Shown piece after piece: positions 14,401-26,510 of a stretch of 64,000 nt of DNA. The notes beneath the pieces were generated by a model, which was not told the origin of the DNA, did no database searches, and saw nothing but the letters and a program-made list of their open reading frames with translations. The first letter of the stretch is position 1. Each line of letters begins with the position of its first letter. Both the position numbers and the translations under genes were made by a program. Source of the DNA: Archilochus colubris (lineage: Eukaryota; Chordata; Aves; Apodiformes; Trochilidae); NCBI GenBank assembly GCA_023079485.1, contig CM041092.1, positions 7,329,127 to 7,393,126 on the forward strand, given 5' to 3'.

Positions 14401-17140
14401 AGGAACATGGAGAGCCAAGTATTTAACTTGCTATTTCACACATATAATTAAGGGCTGTTTTTAAAATTACATTTTTGAATGCTAGCTGGAAAGATAGTGT
14501 CTAGAACAAAAAGCTATCATGTAATCTGAGCTGTAACCAGATATCCTGCATGGCAGCTGTCAATGAATATTTATCTGAACAAGTATTTTCAAGCCTCTCA
14601 TGATGCAGTTTGTGTTTGTTGCAGTATTATTTGAATAAACAGAATGTTTTGCAATAACTGTAACTAATAACTCCAGGCACATAATGTTTGAAATACATAT
14701 GCAATTCAGAGCAGTGATATTCAGCTGCAGAAAAATCAATAATTAGTGTTAACCAGGAGCTAAATGATAGCTTTGATTTCACTGGTATCATATTGTACCT
14801 GTGAATTCTAAAATGCTGCATGAAATTAGAAGTTCACTTTAATTTTTATGAAAAGGAAATAGATTATAAAATGAGTATTGTTGTTATATTTTTTTAACAT
14901 TTACTGTACATGGCATATATGTGAGTGGCAAGTGTTCAGAAGACAAAACATTAATAAGTCATTAGATGTCTTATAAAAGCATGAGATAAATATTATTAAT
15001 ACCATTTTATATGCACGAATTGAAGAGGCAGTTCTTTTCTTTGTTTGTAACATAAGCAAGGAGGAAAATACACCAATTTCTACTTTATGAAAGCCTTTCT
15101 TTCATGCTCTGTCACTTCTACATGTTAAACTCAACACTTTGCACCCATATTCACCCAAATGCATCATCACCTCCCTGATCCACATCTGACTGCAGGTCAG
15201 TAAAGGCTTCCCCCAGTATGCCCTCCCCATTCCCTGCAGCCCCTCAGGGGGCACAGCTCCAGCTCTCAGCTCTCCATCCAAGCATCCTTTCCCTGGGCTG
15301 CTGCACAGCTCCCTCCCTGCCTTTCACCAGGATACAGAGGCTGCTGCAAGACCACTTAGAACAATATACTGGGCACTGATGCCAACTGGAGAGCCAGAGC
15401 AGTGTCCTCCTCACCTGTGGGAAGCTCCCCCATGCAGCACTTTCATCCCATTTACTCCACACTATCTTACAATGCAGGTAATTGCCCTTGCTGTCCCAGC
15501 CTGATAGGTGTGTCTGTCAGTGCCACAGCATTTCTAGGGATGACAGGGTTGGCATTGCAAGAAATTGTGTTTTCAGTGCTTTTTGAGCTTTCTGTTCCAC
15601 ACAGAATTTACCAAGTATTAGTGCATGTAACTAAAGGCACTGCTTTTGCTTGAGTATTTCATGGGCCTAAACAACATGAGTGCATGCTTGTAGGCTGTTT
15701 GCTGACACAAATGTTCCAGTTCTTATTCTCTTTTGGGACTTTACTGCACTTTCTGTTTATAGCTTAGCATTAAAGTGCAACATTTTCCTTCCACTAAATC
15801 CACTTTCACTAAATCCCTGCTATACTTAAACTTTATCTCCAACCAGTATCACATGGTGCTGCCTGGCCTATACACCACTTAGGAAATGCCAGACTTCTTG
15901 GAATTAATCCCCTGACCCCAGAGAGCCAGGTTGCTCAGTGCATTTGCCTGTCCTGCCCTGGGCCTGCCAGCTCAGTGGGTTGTGTGTGTCAGAGAGCTGC
16001 AGTGGTCAAGATCAGAGCTCCTCATGAGAAAACTGCTTTGCAAACCTGTCAGGGAAGCTCAGCCTCCTCAGAGGCATTGAATTGAGTTGTTACCTACAAG
16101 AAAATAGTTTTGGAAATATTTCTTTTTCATTTGCATACATAGCTACAAGCAGGGCCAATACTCTTGCCTTCACTTTCTTGAACAGCTTATGGAAATCAGT
16201 GGGAATTTTTGCTTGAAGGAAGAGTGTGATTTGGGCACCAGTTTAGAACAGGTGACTTCCTTGGTCTCTGTTGTGTCCTCCAGTTAGTCAGTACCCTGAG
16301 CTGACCCAACTGCAAGCCCTGGTAATGACAGCTGACAATAAATGTGCTTCAGATAGAGCAGGAACTGAGTGAGCTCCCTGTGCCCATGGCTGCTGCTTTG
16401 TTTGTAATAAACCCATGAAAATGCATAGGTGCATTTGAGTGTTAGCTTTTGATTCCTTGTCATTTTTTTCTTTCCACATAAACACAGCAGAAGAGCAAAC
16501 CAAAGAAGGGGATGCTTAGGAGCACATTTATTTGCATATTCCATCATTTATCTGTGTGTATATGTTAATGTATCACGTAGGTTACTCTGATGGATGCAAG
16601 ACAGGGCAGTTCCACTGGGTTCAGTGTACCAGGAAGAGGCAGGGTGGTAGGAGCAGCTTCTGAGACTTCCTGAGCACTGCTACATTTTTAACTCTGAGAT
16701 AAATTTTCCTTGACTTTAATTATGCACGTGCAAAATTTTCAAAATGTGCTATAACAAGTTCCCTTCTCCATTTGAAAAAGTTTGTGGCTAGAGCACTGTG
16801 TGCTGGAAAGAGGGATAGTGGGAGAAAGCAAGCAAGGCCTGTCCAGAAAGGAGGTTTCAGTCTTCTCTGTTCAACTCCAGTTTTGCTGTTTTCTATGCAT
16901 ACAGACCATCAAGGGTCAATTATTTGAATTTTGAGAAAGCCTGGATTACCCTGGTACTGAGAGCAGGGGGTGCAAGCTGGAAATCCTCAAAACTTTTTCT
17001 AGCCTTGTTTGGTCCATTGATGTTTGGAAGCATTTGGGGATCATTAGCTTTATATCTCTATAACATTGCATTGGACTTTGATATTATATTTATATATGAT
17101 ATTATTTTTTACTACAGAGTTTTAGTGTAAGAATGATTGA
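8441..17140. other. Intronic sequence, possible conserved noncoding stretch near 14.4-14.8 kb
   Basis: Over 8 kb without an identifiable gene apart from the microsatellite at 9255. Overlapping open frames on both strands at 11.2-11.8 kb (up to 131 codons) and at 12.3-12.8 kb have no domain, no splice framing and no known similarity. The patch at 14440-14810 is rich in homeodomain-type TAAT cores and CAGCTG E-boxes and is discussed as a candidate conserved element. The region 15180-15450 is locally C-rich but not CpG-rich. Confidence 0.55.
9255..9289. repeat. (ACAT)n microsatellite
   Basis: A short tetranucleotide array of ACATACAT units flanked by CACACA, preceded by a C run and TTTATGTGTG. 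The open frames 9081-9287 (minus) and 9258-9596 (plus) start inside it and are artefacts of the repeat. Confidence 0.9.
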
Positions 17141-17233
17141 ACTTAGTGGGAGGTGTCCCTGCCCAAGCAGGGGGGTTGAAACTTGACTATCTTTAAGGTC
17201 CCTTCCAACCAAACCTGATTTATGATTCTATGA
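17141..17233 (+). mobile_element. CR1 retrotransposon, 3' tail fragment
   Basis: About 90 bp of CR1 3' end: TGGGAGGTGTCCCTGCCCA, then GCAGGGGGGTTGAA, then TTTAAGGTCCCTTCCAACC, ending in TATGATTCTATGA. The GTTGGACTAGATGAT block is decayed to GTTGAAACTTGACTAT. Strongly 5'-truncated and non-functional. Confidence 0.9.
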
Positions 17234-20200
17234 ACTGATGAGTATCTCTTGGGTATTTTATTTAGTTTGTTTTTAAGTAGAAATAAGATGCTCTTGATTT
17301 GTGTGTGTTTGTGTATATCCTGTTGCCTCTCAGATCTTGCCAGAATATGTGTGAGGACAAGTGATAATGAAGCAGGAAAAGGATAGAGAACTTCAGGTCC
17401 CAAGGTATTTGCTGTTAGTTTGCTGTTAGGATGGAGGATAGCAGTTATTCCAAACAAGTGAACAAGTCTGATATTTACTGTGAATGAAACATCTTCATCT
17501 GTGAATTCCAAACATCTGTAATAACCTTAGAATTAGATTTCCCTAACTCTGCAATGGAGCCCATGAATGTTTTTCTATTCCTGTTCTATTCTGTCATCTT
17601 TAGTCCTTGTGAGTCACATGCAAGAGCCATATGTCTAGGCAAAATCAAATGCCTAGAACCAGCAGTTCTTCTGTGTTTTGTGGTTGATTTATATTGCTAA
17701 AAAAAATTCAAGAAATTATTCAGAAACTTTAATTACCTGGTAATGTCAGAAAGTGATTAATTAAGTGTTCCAGTATTTATTCTGCATCTTTATGGCTGTA
17801 ACATTTCTGGACATTTTCTTACAGCATCAGTGTCTTTGCTGGGTGAACTTTATTAATGTAAATTAGATTTGACATAAACAAGAGCAGAGCTAATTATTTC
17901 ATGTAAATACCCACACTGCGTAGCAGCAAACTCATAACATCTGCACATCTCCTTCCACTCAGTTTTCCTGACTGTGAATGTCTGCTTTAAGCTATAGAGC
18001 AAATTCCTATTGCCCTAAATAACACCAAGGCCTTTTCATTTGTGGAATTCCTGGGACTGAAACATTTCTGTCACTCTGACACCTCCTTAACTTATGCATG
18101 GTCATCAATACCTTTGAACAACTGTCACTGTATGGCTATGCTAAGCTCCACTTTTCATTTCTCTGTATGGAATTTTATACTGACTGAGGACAAGGAGTTG
18201 CCATGTGCTGAGGTAGCTGGGACAGTGGCTGCAAACCTGCCCAGGAGACATCAGTGCTGCAGCCTGCTCTTCCATATTCATCCCTCTCCCTGGCCAAAAA
18301 ATGCAGGTTTTTTTCCAACTCCTGCTAAATTCCACAGCTGCTCCAATGGCCTAGTTGATTTTTTTTAGTAGTTTAGAAGCTCAAAGATTTCTCTTTTTCC
18401 TTTTTCTGGGGCTACTTGGGGTGAGCACAGCCCATAATCTGCACCCTCTGCAGCTTTTGCTCCCTTTCTGTGGCTCAGGATCTGGCCCTACCCAACCTGC
18501 TCAAATTTTACTCATGCTGAGCTACACTCAGGGTAGGTGGGGTGTCCAGGGACACTTGGCCATCATGCAGACTGTCAACAGGATCTCCTGATTTGGCCTC
18601 AAATAGAAATCTAGGGCATCTACTTGTTGTGGTACAGGACACGATCTTGGGTTTTATTGCTGGAGGAACAGTGTGAACCTCTGATGCATTTGTCAGTGCT
18701 GATGTTAAGTGGTATTAAAAGCTCTGTGACTTTGAGCTCTGTGGCTAATAAATTCAAACTTATATGGTATTATATAATTCGTTCCTATTTTTAAGATAAT
18801 TCTGGTCAATTCCAGTTAATGCTTTGTATTTGCATTTAGTGATTACCTCTTTCGGGGAAAGAAAAAGATAAAAATAGCATTTGGTGGACAAACTGCCCAG
18901 TTTCCTTTACACATACAGCCAAACAATAATTTGCTCAAGAGTTATTAGAAATTACAGAAGTTCCATAGCCTGTTACTTGCATAGAGACTTTTAAACCCCA
19001 TGAATGTTAAATTTTGAGTAAAAGGTATTTGTACAAAAATATCTGTCCAGTTCTAGACATATTCACTGTGCTTACTCCAGCTGTCCTTATTTCTGGTTTT
19101 AATTATGTCTTCCTTTTGCATTTCATCCATCTTCTTGATTTCTGACTTTACTCCCCACTATCTTACTTTATCTCCTATCTGTGAAAAATATTCCAGCCTG
19201 TCAAATAAGCATGTTTTTAAAATAGATCCCTGTTTGAAATGGTCTGTCCAAGTGCCACTTTTTTGTAAAATATTATTTTAATCTATTTTTTTGATCTTAG
19301 GAATGTATCCTAACATTCACCTACTTTGTCTTGAGCTCTGCTTCATTTCCCAGAATGAGGACAGCTGTCATACTGTTTTATAAATTGACATTTGTCCTTT
19401 AACCCAGCTGCTGCTTAGACCAGAAAATGCTTTGAAAGTTTGGGGCTGGAGTATTAAACTGCTATGAAATCCAGTATGGTGGCCTCTGTTTTGTCATCTG
19501 GTGTTGGTGAGGAATGGGGACACTGAGAAATGATGTGCTTTTAAACTGAAGCTCTGTGGTCTTGCCAGGGGACAGCAGGCATTCCTGAGAAGGAAAGGTT
19601 TTATAAGGGATGTACAATATTGTATTATTATGAATTTTGCAGCATCTTATGAGATTACAGCACTCACTTGTGTCAGAAAAGACTGAAATCAGCAGAGCCG
19701 TGTGATTCAGTCCAGCTGGAAACTACTCTGCTGTTTTTCTGCCTGAATCTGTCATCAGGCTTTCCTTTGGAAAGCTGAAACATATTATTTTGTCATTTTT
19801 ACTTCACTCCTTAGCACCATGGGGTAGCAGCTGGGAAGCTCTGGGATTCTTCCCTTCATCCCCAGTATGAGATGCTTCATTGATTTACTGCAAATATACT
19901 TTAATGTAAATAACTTCAGTTAGATCAACTTTTTAGCTTTTTCTCCTCCAGCATTTAAGTCTCTCATCATTGCTATCCTTCTGCCTGCTATGATCTATCC
20001 CTCATGTTGAGGTGCATGTCATTTGTTTCACTGACATGTAAACCCCTGTAACCCTGAAAGGGGGAGCAACAAACCAGCCAAGCATCTGGAAATCTGAATG
20101 GTGGCAGCAGTTTCCACCAAATCTCTTCTTAGCTTTCCAGCCCCAGTCCTCTAAGCCGGGGAAGAGCCCTGGCAGGTTACTGTTCCATACACAGCTGCCT

Positions 20201-22978
20201 GAGCCACGGGATTTGCTTGCAGAAAATGTCTTATTGGAAAACAGAAAGTTTTATAAACTCGTGGAAGATGAAGCTTCAGCATTCCCCATGACCCCACGTG
20301 GGAAAAACACGGACATCAGGTGTCACTGAGTAGCAGAGTACTCGTGTCCTTGTCCCAGGGCTTGCATTTTGGGGGGGACAAACTGGCAAAAACTCAGATG
20401 CAGTGGAGCTCTGGATGCCAGCTGCAAAGCTGGGTAACATTCCCCTGCAAACTCTCTCTGCATCCCCGTGTTCAGAACTCACAAGGGTGCAGAATCTGCC
20501 TGTTAGTTAATGAGCCTGTGCTATTTCAGGCTTTATTAAACTCTGCTGTCCTCTGTGGATAGTGCCATTTAATAGGGTGCAAAGCAGAAGCCAAGCAGCA
20601 GCAGGAAGAAAACCCAGCTGATTTTTTTTCTTTTATACAAAAACAACTGGCTTCAGATGACTCAGTAAATCAGTTTTAATCACTGCAGCTGAGATGTAAT
20701 ATGAGCTGTTCACTGAGGCTTACGTGATTTTGAACAATTAAGAAATTTGCTCAACATATTTATTAAAATAATCATGACTGTTTTTACCATAATGGTGTAA
20801 TTCCACAGTATGTGCATGAGGGTTCTTGACAGCCTGCTCCATTGCAGATGCTCTAAATGTACACTTTCATGCCAGCTGCTAATAAAACTGGCAATTAAAA
20901 CAACATGTTGAAATCAGGCAAGAAAGCAATAGATTGACAATAATGACAGTTTTAAAAGATCTTATTTTCCTAAGCTGCATGGCTTAGCTTTTATTGCTAT
21001 TTAGCATTACAGGTGAGCAGCCAAGCTAGGTGTGGTATTGAAGGGATTGACAAAAATATCTAATGCAAAGAGATTTTTTTTTTTACACCTGATTTTTTAA
21101 AAATGTTGTTAGCTGAGTAATGCTGTATAACAGCTCACTCAAATCCTCAATCCTAATGCTTTCAGACATGTAAAAAACATAGTCCAGGCAAGAATACATG
21201 TACATATATCCTCTTGAGCTGTGGGAAAAAAGTCTATTTTCTATCAAAGGTTTATGCAGCAGGATGATAACAAAAATAAATATTTAACAGAAGTTATAAT
21301 ATTCTTTCAAGGCACTCTCCCTAGGTCTACAGCTTTACCCCAGGGCACTCTTCCAAGATCCTTCAAAGATGACTTGTGTCTCCACACTTGGTGTGACAGC
21401 TTAGATCTCCCCCTCACAGGTCAATCCCCTCCACCCTTTGCTTTGCTACCATCATTTCCTAATTGCAAGAGTCTGCTGTTTGGCTGCAGCCAGCTTTGGT
21501 GTTGCCTGATCTCTAATAACCTTTCCCTGTGAAAAGAGGACTTTCTGCAATGAGGCAGATGACTGTGGGCTCTCCGTGCAGTTCCCTGGCTCCGGGGCTG
21601 GACGGCTCCAGATACTCACAGGAATTTGTCTGGACATTTATCAGCTTTTTTTCATCCCACGTTGTTCTCTGCTCCCCCAGTCACAAACATCCTCCTCTGC
21701 AGTGCACAGGAGCCCAAACCCATGCTGATGTTTTCCTGTCTGGTTTCCAACCCAGCTGCTGGTGGAGCTCAGGGGCAGAGCTGCTGAGGGCTGGGGTCAG
21801 GCTGTCTGCTCAGCATCCAGAGGGGACATCAGATGTGCCAGGGGAGAAGGGGATGCTTTGGGCTCTGCAGGGTTCTGCATGACTTTTACCTCCCAGCCCT
21901 GTTTCCAAACTGGTCTGCAGGGAGATGAGTTGCGGGCCAAGGCTCTCCCCAAATTTCCCCATTTTCTGCACAATTCAGGCCTCTCACTGCACATCCTGGG
22001 AGCTCGTTCAGAGCAGGAAAGGCAGCGGCTGGCAGGGCAGCTGTGTCCCTATGTTTCTGTGGGGGTCTGGGGACCTGAGATATGGGATGGCATCCCAGCC
22101 ACAGGATGCCCAGGTCCCACCAAGGCTTCCCACCTCCAGGGACCACGGCCCCGTGACAGCTCGGGAGCACAGGCTTCACTTCTAGCACATGAGTGGCCCT
22201 ATTGAATTAAGTATGTAATCAAGTGATTTGCTGGATCAACGACTGTATCCTTAATCCTTTTCACATATCACTAAGCTCATTAAACTCTCTTTGATACCAA
22301 GCTGTGCAAGTTCCTTAAGAGGGCCAGAGACAACGTGATCTTTCTTCAGCTCCCATTTATCACCTCCAGCTTGCAGTGAGGGGCTCCTGTCTCACAAGCC
22401 TAAGGTTGCCCTGAGGGTTTTGCTCTCTAACAATGGATGGGAAAATGTTCTGTGTGCTGTATAATATTTGATACCCTGCCCAGCATAACAACGTGGATTT
22501 GCCAGAACAAATACCCACGTAACTGACCCAAATACCCAGCAGTGGATCCCAGGCCTCAGAGGAGGCACTTCATTTCCTTTCTCTTCCCCTTTTCTTTCCT
22601 GACTGACATCCAGCTAACAAAGAAAAGAAACAAACAGCAAAACAAATAAGTGTTACAAGGCTGATATTTAGTTCTGTCAAAAATATACTTAGTTATACAG
22701 ACATTACTTCAGCTCAAAACAGTGGCAGTTTTGGTAAAGCAATTCTCTAATGCTCTCTAAATCAGATGAGCTGGTATGTGACACTTGCATACCAACTCTT
22801 CCTGGATGCCAGAATCTACACAGCTGTTAGAAAGATTTTCTACTGCATTTAAACATATTACAGAGAGTTTTTCCCTTAAACAGTGCAGTTATATGCCACC
22901 ACAGTAGGACAGATGGAAGAGTGAAGTGGTTCTGGCTGGAAGTTTAACTAATTGAGAAGAAAGGAGAGAGGTTTCACC

Positions 22979-23132
22979 CATTTTAAAAATTATTTTATTT
23001 TTAAATAGAATTAAAAAAAATCTATTTAGAATTTTTAAAAGATATTTTTAAAGAATTTTTAACTTAATTAATTTGATTTTAATTTAAGAATTTTAAAAGA
23101 ATTTTTAAAAACTCACTTTTTAACAAAAAAAC
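22979..23132. repeat. AT-rich low-complexity block (A/T homopolymer mosaic)
   Basis: About 150 bp built almost only of A and T, alternating TTTTAAAA-type runs (for example AATTTTTAAAAGATATTTTTAAAG) with internal near-palindromes and almost no G or C. It has no coding potential. It may be a slippage-derived low-complexity tract, and strand-opening or matrix-attachment behaviour would be speculation. Confidence 0.85.
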
Positions 23133-25321
23133 CCTGAGTCCTTGGTAATTCTGCCACTTGGGAGGAACTGCTCAGAGTGGGGCTCAAAGCAGGGCTAACA
23201 CAGCTCAGTCCAGTTGTGAATAGCAGCATGTGTGGTTATTCCAGAATTTCTATGCGATATAATTACATGTATAAATACACACTAATTTGGAGTCTCCCAC
23301 TCCAGATTAAAATTGCTTCTAATTTCAGAACTGTCAGCATGGCCTTACACAGCTTTACCTCCTCCTGCTTTGCAGGTGCTCAATGTTCAGCCTTTCTACA
23401 CTTTGGTCTTCTGGGAGGAAAGAGGGGAAAGGGAGGATGCTTAAACCTCTCCTAGCCTTTCTCTCCTGTTTGATTGACCTGGCTTGATCGTATCTAACAA
23501 TTCATGCCTACCTGAATGATTCTTACCCTTCCTCAGTTATTGCATCTTCTCTCTGTTTTCACACAGGTACTGATCTTAAGTAAGTGTGGGTCACTTGGAC
23601 CCTCCTCCCACTCAAGCAGGCTCCTGAGGTTGTTTGCTCACATGAGAAAATGACTTTCCATGTAATTTTTCAGACTTAGACTCTTAGCCATTCGAATCAA
23701 AACCTGGTGCAAGCACTCACATGACAGAGCTCCAAGGAAGCTAAAAAATATCTGAGTTATTCCTCTCTGTGTGATCTATTGGGTACTGAAAAATGTCAGT
23801 ACTTCACTAAAGTATATATATAGTCTTTGTGGAAAAGTGTGATTACTATAAGGTACTTTATTTTTCCAGATTTATGCTTTCACTGGATGTGCCAAGTTAC
23901 TCTAAATCACAAAGTTGCTCTAAATCTCAAATGGTGATTTGCTTCATGTTGACAAAATGATAATGCTGGGGGGTTGAGCCAGAGTTTGTAAAATTTAGCT
24001 TATTGGGATAACAGCAAAGAGCAGAAACCTGGGCTTGGGACCAGAGACCTTGCCTGCAGCAGATGGCTTGCTTTGGACACGGCTGGCACGTGACTGTGCC
24101 CCAGCAACACAGAAGAAAGGAGTAATTTCTGATCACAAAGTTTCTATCAAATCATGGTTGACTTTTTGACATCGCTTTTGCACACTGACAGCTGACACAC
24201 TCCTGAGTTCCAGGTCTTCAAAGAGAAATAGGATAATAGAGCTGATTTGCCACAGGAAAAACAACTCCAAGGCAGCAGTCATACAGGATAAACACACTGA
24301 TTTCTTTTTCCCCATTGTCTTTATTTCTAGACAATGTTTTTGAGAAAATTGCTTCAGAATGAGGGTTTTTTTTTAATCATTCTACAATTATGCAGAATAA
24401 AACTGCTGATCCTATCTTTGCCTGTAGGGCAAAGTGCACTGATGAATAAATCAAGAATATCATTTAATATTACATTAAAAAGCCGTGAAAGTATTAATAC
24501 TAATTTATACAAGGCTCACTGTGGCAAAAAAAAAAAACTAAGTAAAAAACACAGCTTGTTTTAAAGAACTTGGTACTACAACTAATTGTCATTATACATT
24601 TATGTAGTGTAATTTTTCTGAATCATAATGCATGTATATACCAGAATGACTTGTGCTGGCTTAGAAGCAGTTTGCTGTTCAATGGTATACTCTCAAGTAT
24701 AATTCAACTCAGTGGAATAACAGGGAAAAGACCCAATGCTGATGCCAGTGTCTAATCCCAATAGTATTGGTAAAAAATCTATATTAATGCCACTGAAGTT
24801 CATGCCATTTTTTAGGATTTACATTATTAAATGTTTTCTGAAAGTGACATCTACAATCTACATCTATCTACAGCTGTGAGATTTAAATTTAAGATTGGGG
24901 AAAGCACAGAGTTTAATGGAAACTTTCACAGCACCCAAAGGTTTTCAGGCAAGGCAGCCTGACCAGGGTGCAGCTGAGCTGGATTTGCACAGGCAGCATC
25001 TTACTCTTCCTTCCCATCTGTGCCAGAATTCTTTGTGTCAGGATAGACTTTGTAGAACCAGTCTCTCTCTCTCTGTTAGAACAAGAAAACAATTATTGTA
25101 TGTAGAAACATGAAAACATTTAGAACAATTCAAATCCTGAAATAAAAATGTAAATTTATATATGGATTATGATCCTTATAATCATCTAGCATTTATCTTC
25201 ACCTTGAGGAGACATGATGATGTACAGTCCCTGCAGTAGCTATCTCCTGTTCTTGGTTATGAGGATAAATGGCTGAGAAGAACCAACTGCTTTGGAGCAA
25301 AAATCCATACTTGTACACAAT

Positions 25322-25339
25322 ATAAATAATAATAATAAA
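25322..25339. repeat. Short (AAT)n array
   Basis: A few AAT units in the sequence ATAAATAATAATAATAAAG. It is very short and is listed only as a simple repeat. Confidence 0.7.
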
Positions 25340-26436
25340 GAAACAACCCTAATGCAAACAAGAACTCCATTAAGTGATTTTCTGAGGAGTCCAAAGCTTA
25401 AAAAGTGGAGCTATAGAAGTGGAGCTTTTCTCTCCAGGAAATGAAAATGGATTCTTTTCCAACTAGTACTCCAATTCTTGTTATTTCCTGAAGTATGAGG
25501 TTGGAAACATATTTTTGATTTTGAGAGATATTTCAAGAGAGTTATCATATTGCTAATAGATTCACAGAATAATAGTAAAGTGCTTGTGTTTGTACCACTG
25601 TGATACACATATATTATATTGCATCATGTTATTCCATGGCTTTATTCTGAAATATTTTATGTAAATAGCACTGAAGTTGCTCCTGTACACTGCTTCCTCC
25701 TGTACACTGAATACACAGTGTATTTCTGTGATTGACTTTTTCCTCTACTGAGAATAAACTTTGTCTCTTTGCATTGTGTTTAAAGAACAGACTTCAAGAT
25801 GAAAAAAAAAAATCTGAATCACTCATCTGATCATGAATATTTATCAGAAATTCTGTCTAGACACAAACATGGGAACTTTCTTACAGCTGATATTGCAAGT
25901 GATAGCATCTGCAAAAGTGGAACTGGGAAATTATATAGGAGCTGAGTTATAGTTTCATTTTCAAATAAGATACATGCTATAATATTTCTCATATCCATGA
26001 AATAAATATCTGAGCTAAATATTCAGGTCACTTTGATTTATACCTAAAGTAAACAAAATGCACAACAAAGCAGTGGCTGCATTGTTAAGAAGATATTTTT
26101 CAGTCTGGATTCAGGGAAGATAATCCTGGTCTTAGAATATGGAGATGTTTTTCTCTCTGTACTCTGATTTATTTGTGCTACTTGCATATCCTCACCTCCT
26201 TCTGCCTTCTCCTCAAATAATCTCTGAAAATGTTTTTTGACTGATGCCCTGTCCACTGCATTTGGATCTAAATTTGGCTTTAATCTAGTTCTGTAGCATT
26301 GTGATTTCTGTGTACATGGGATAACCTCGGGTACAAAGTGAAAGTAAAGCCCATAAACTGACTCTGAATTTTACTTAAAATTTTACAAAGGCTTTGACCA
26401 TTGAAAAACTAATATTTTAATAATTTTTTCATCTAG

Positions 26437-26510
26437 GAATATATGGACTCCAACAAATACATAGAGCATTTAGTGACTCAGCTGGAAGAACAGCGCTGGA
26501 ATTTATGGAG
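26437..26510 (+). CDS. NCKAP5: Internal coding exon of NCKAP5 (Nck-associated protein 5)
   Basis: A 74 bp exon reading GAA TAT ATG GAC TCC..., with 24 codons plus two bases, so it enters in phase 0 and leaves with two bases of a split arginine codon. The product begins EYMDSNKYIEHL, continues TQLEEQ and ends WNLW(R). This matches my recollection of the N-terminal region of vertebrate NCKAP5, where the motif precedes a long coiled coil and is followed by an EKL(A/S)VARLQ-type sequence that is not visible here. The acceptor is TTTTTTCATCTAG before GAA, and the donor is ATGGAG before GTAAGTACC, close to consensus. NCKAP5 is a large, poorly characterised protein first described as a partner of the Nck SH3 adaptor. 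Its family is linked to microtubule binding, which is family knowledge and not shown here. The exon is flanked by at least 26 kb and 37 kb of intron, as expected for this very large gene. The paralogue NCKAP5L is the main alternative. Confidence 0.85.

Larger units (their letters stand above)
17234..26436 (+). other. NCKAP5: Intron immediately upstream of the NCKAP5 exon
   Basis: About 9 kb with no further exon recognised, ending at the acceptor of the exon at 26437. The acceptor has a T-rich tract (TAATTTTTTCATCTAG). Notable contents are a very AT-rich block at 22979-23132 and two stretches resembling conserved noncoding elements (about 17690-17930 and 20640-21030). A GC-richer patch at 21550-22190 gives open frames in several registers. 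No matching exon for the residues that precede EYMDSNK in the family was found. Confidence 0.65.

Noticed and set aside
21762..22205. 147-codon open frame
   Set aside because: GTG start, overlapped by 100- and 86-codon frames in other registers, no domain, explained by local GC content.
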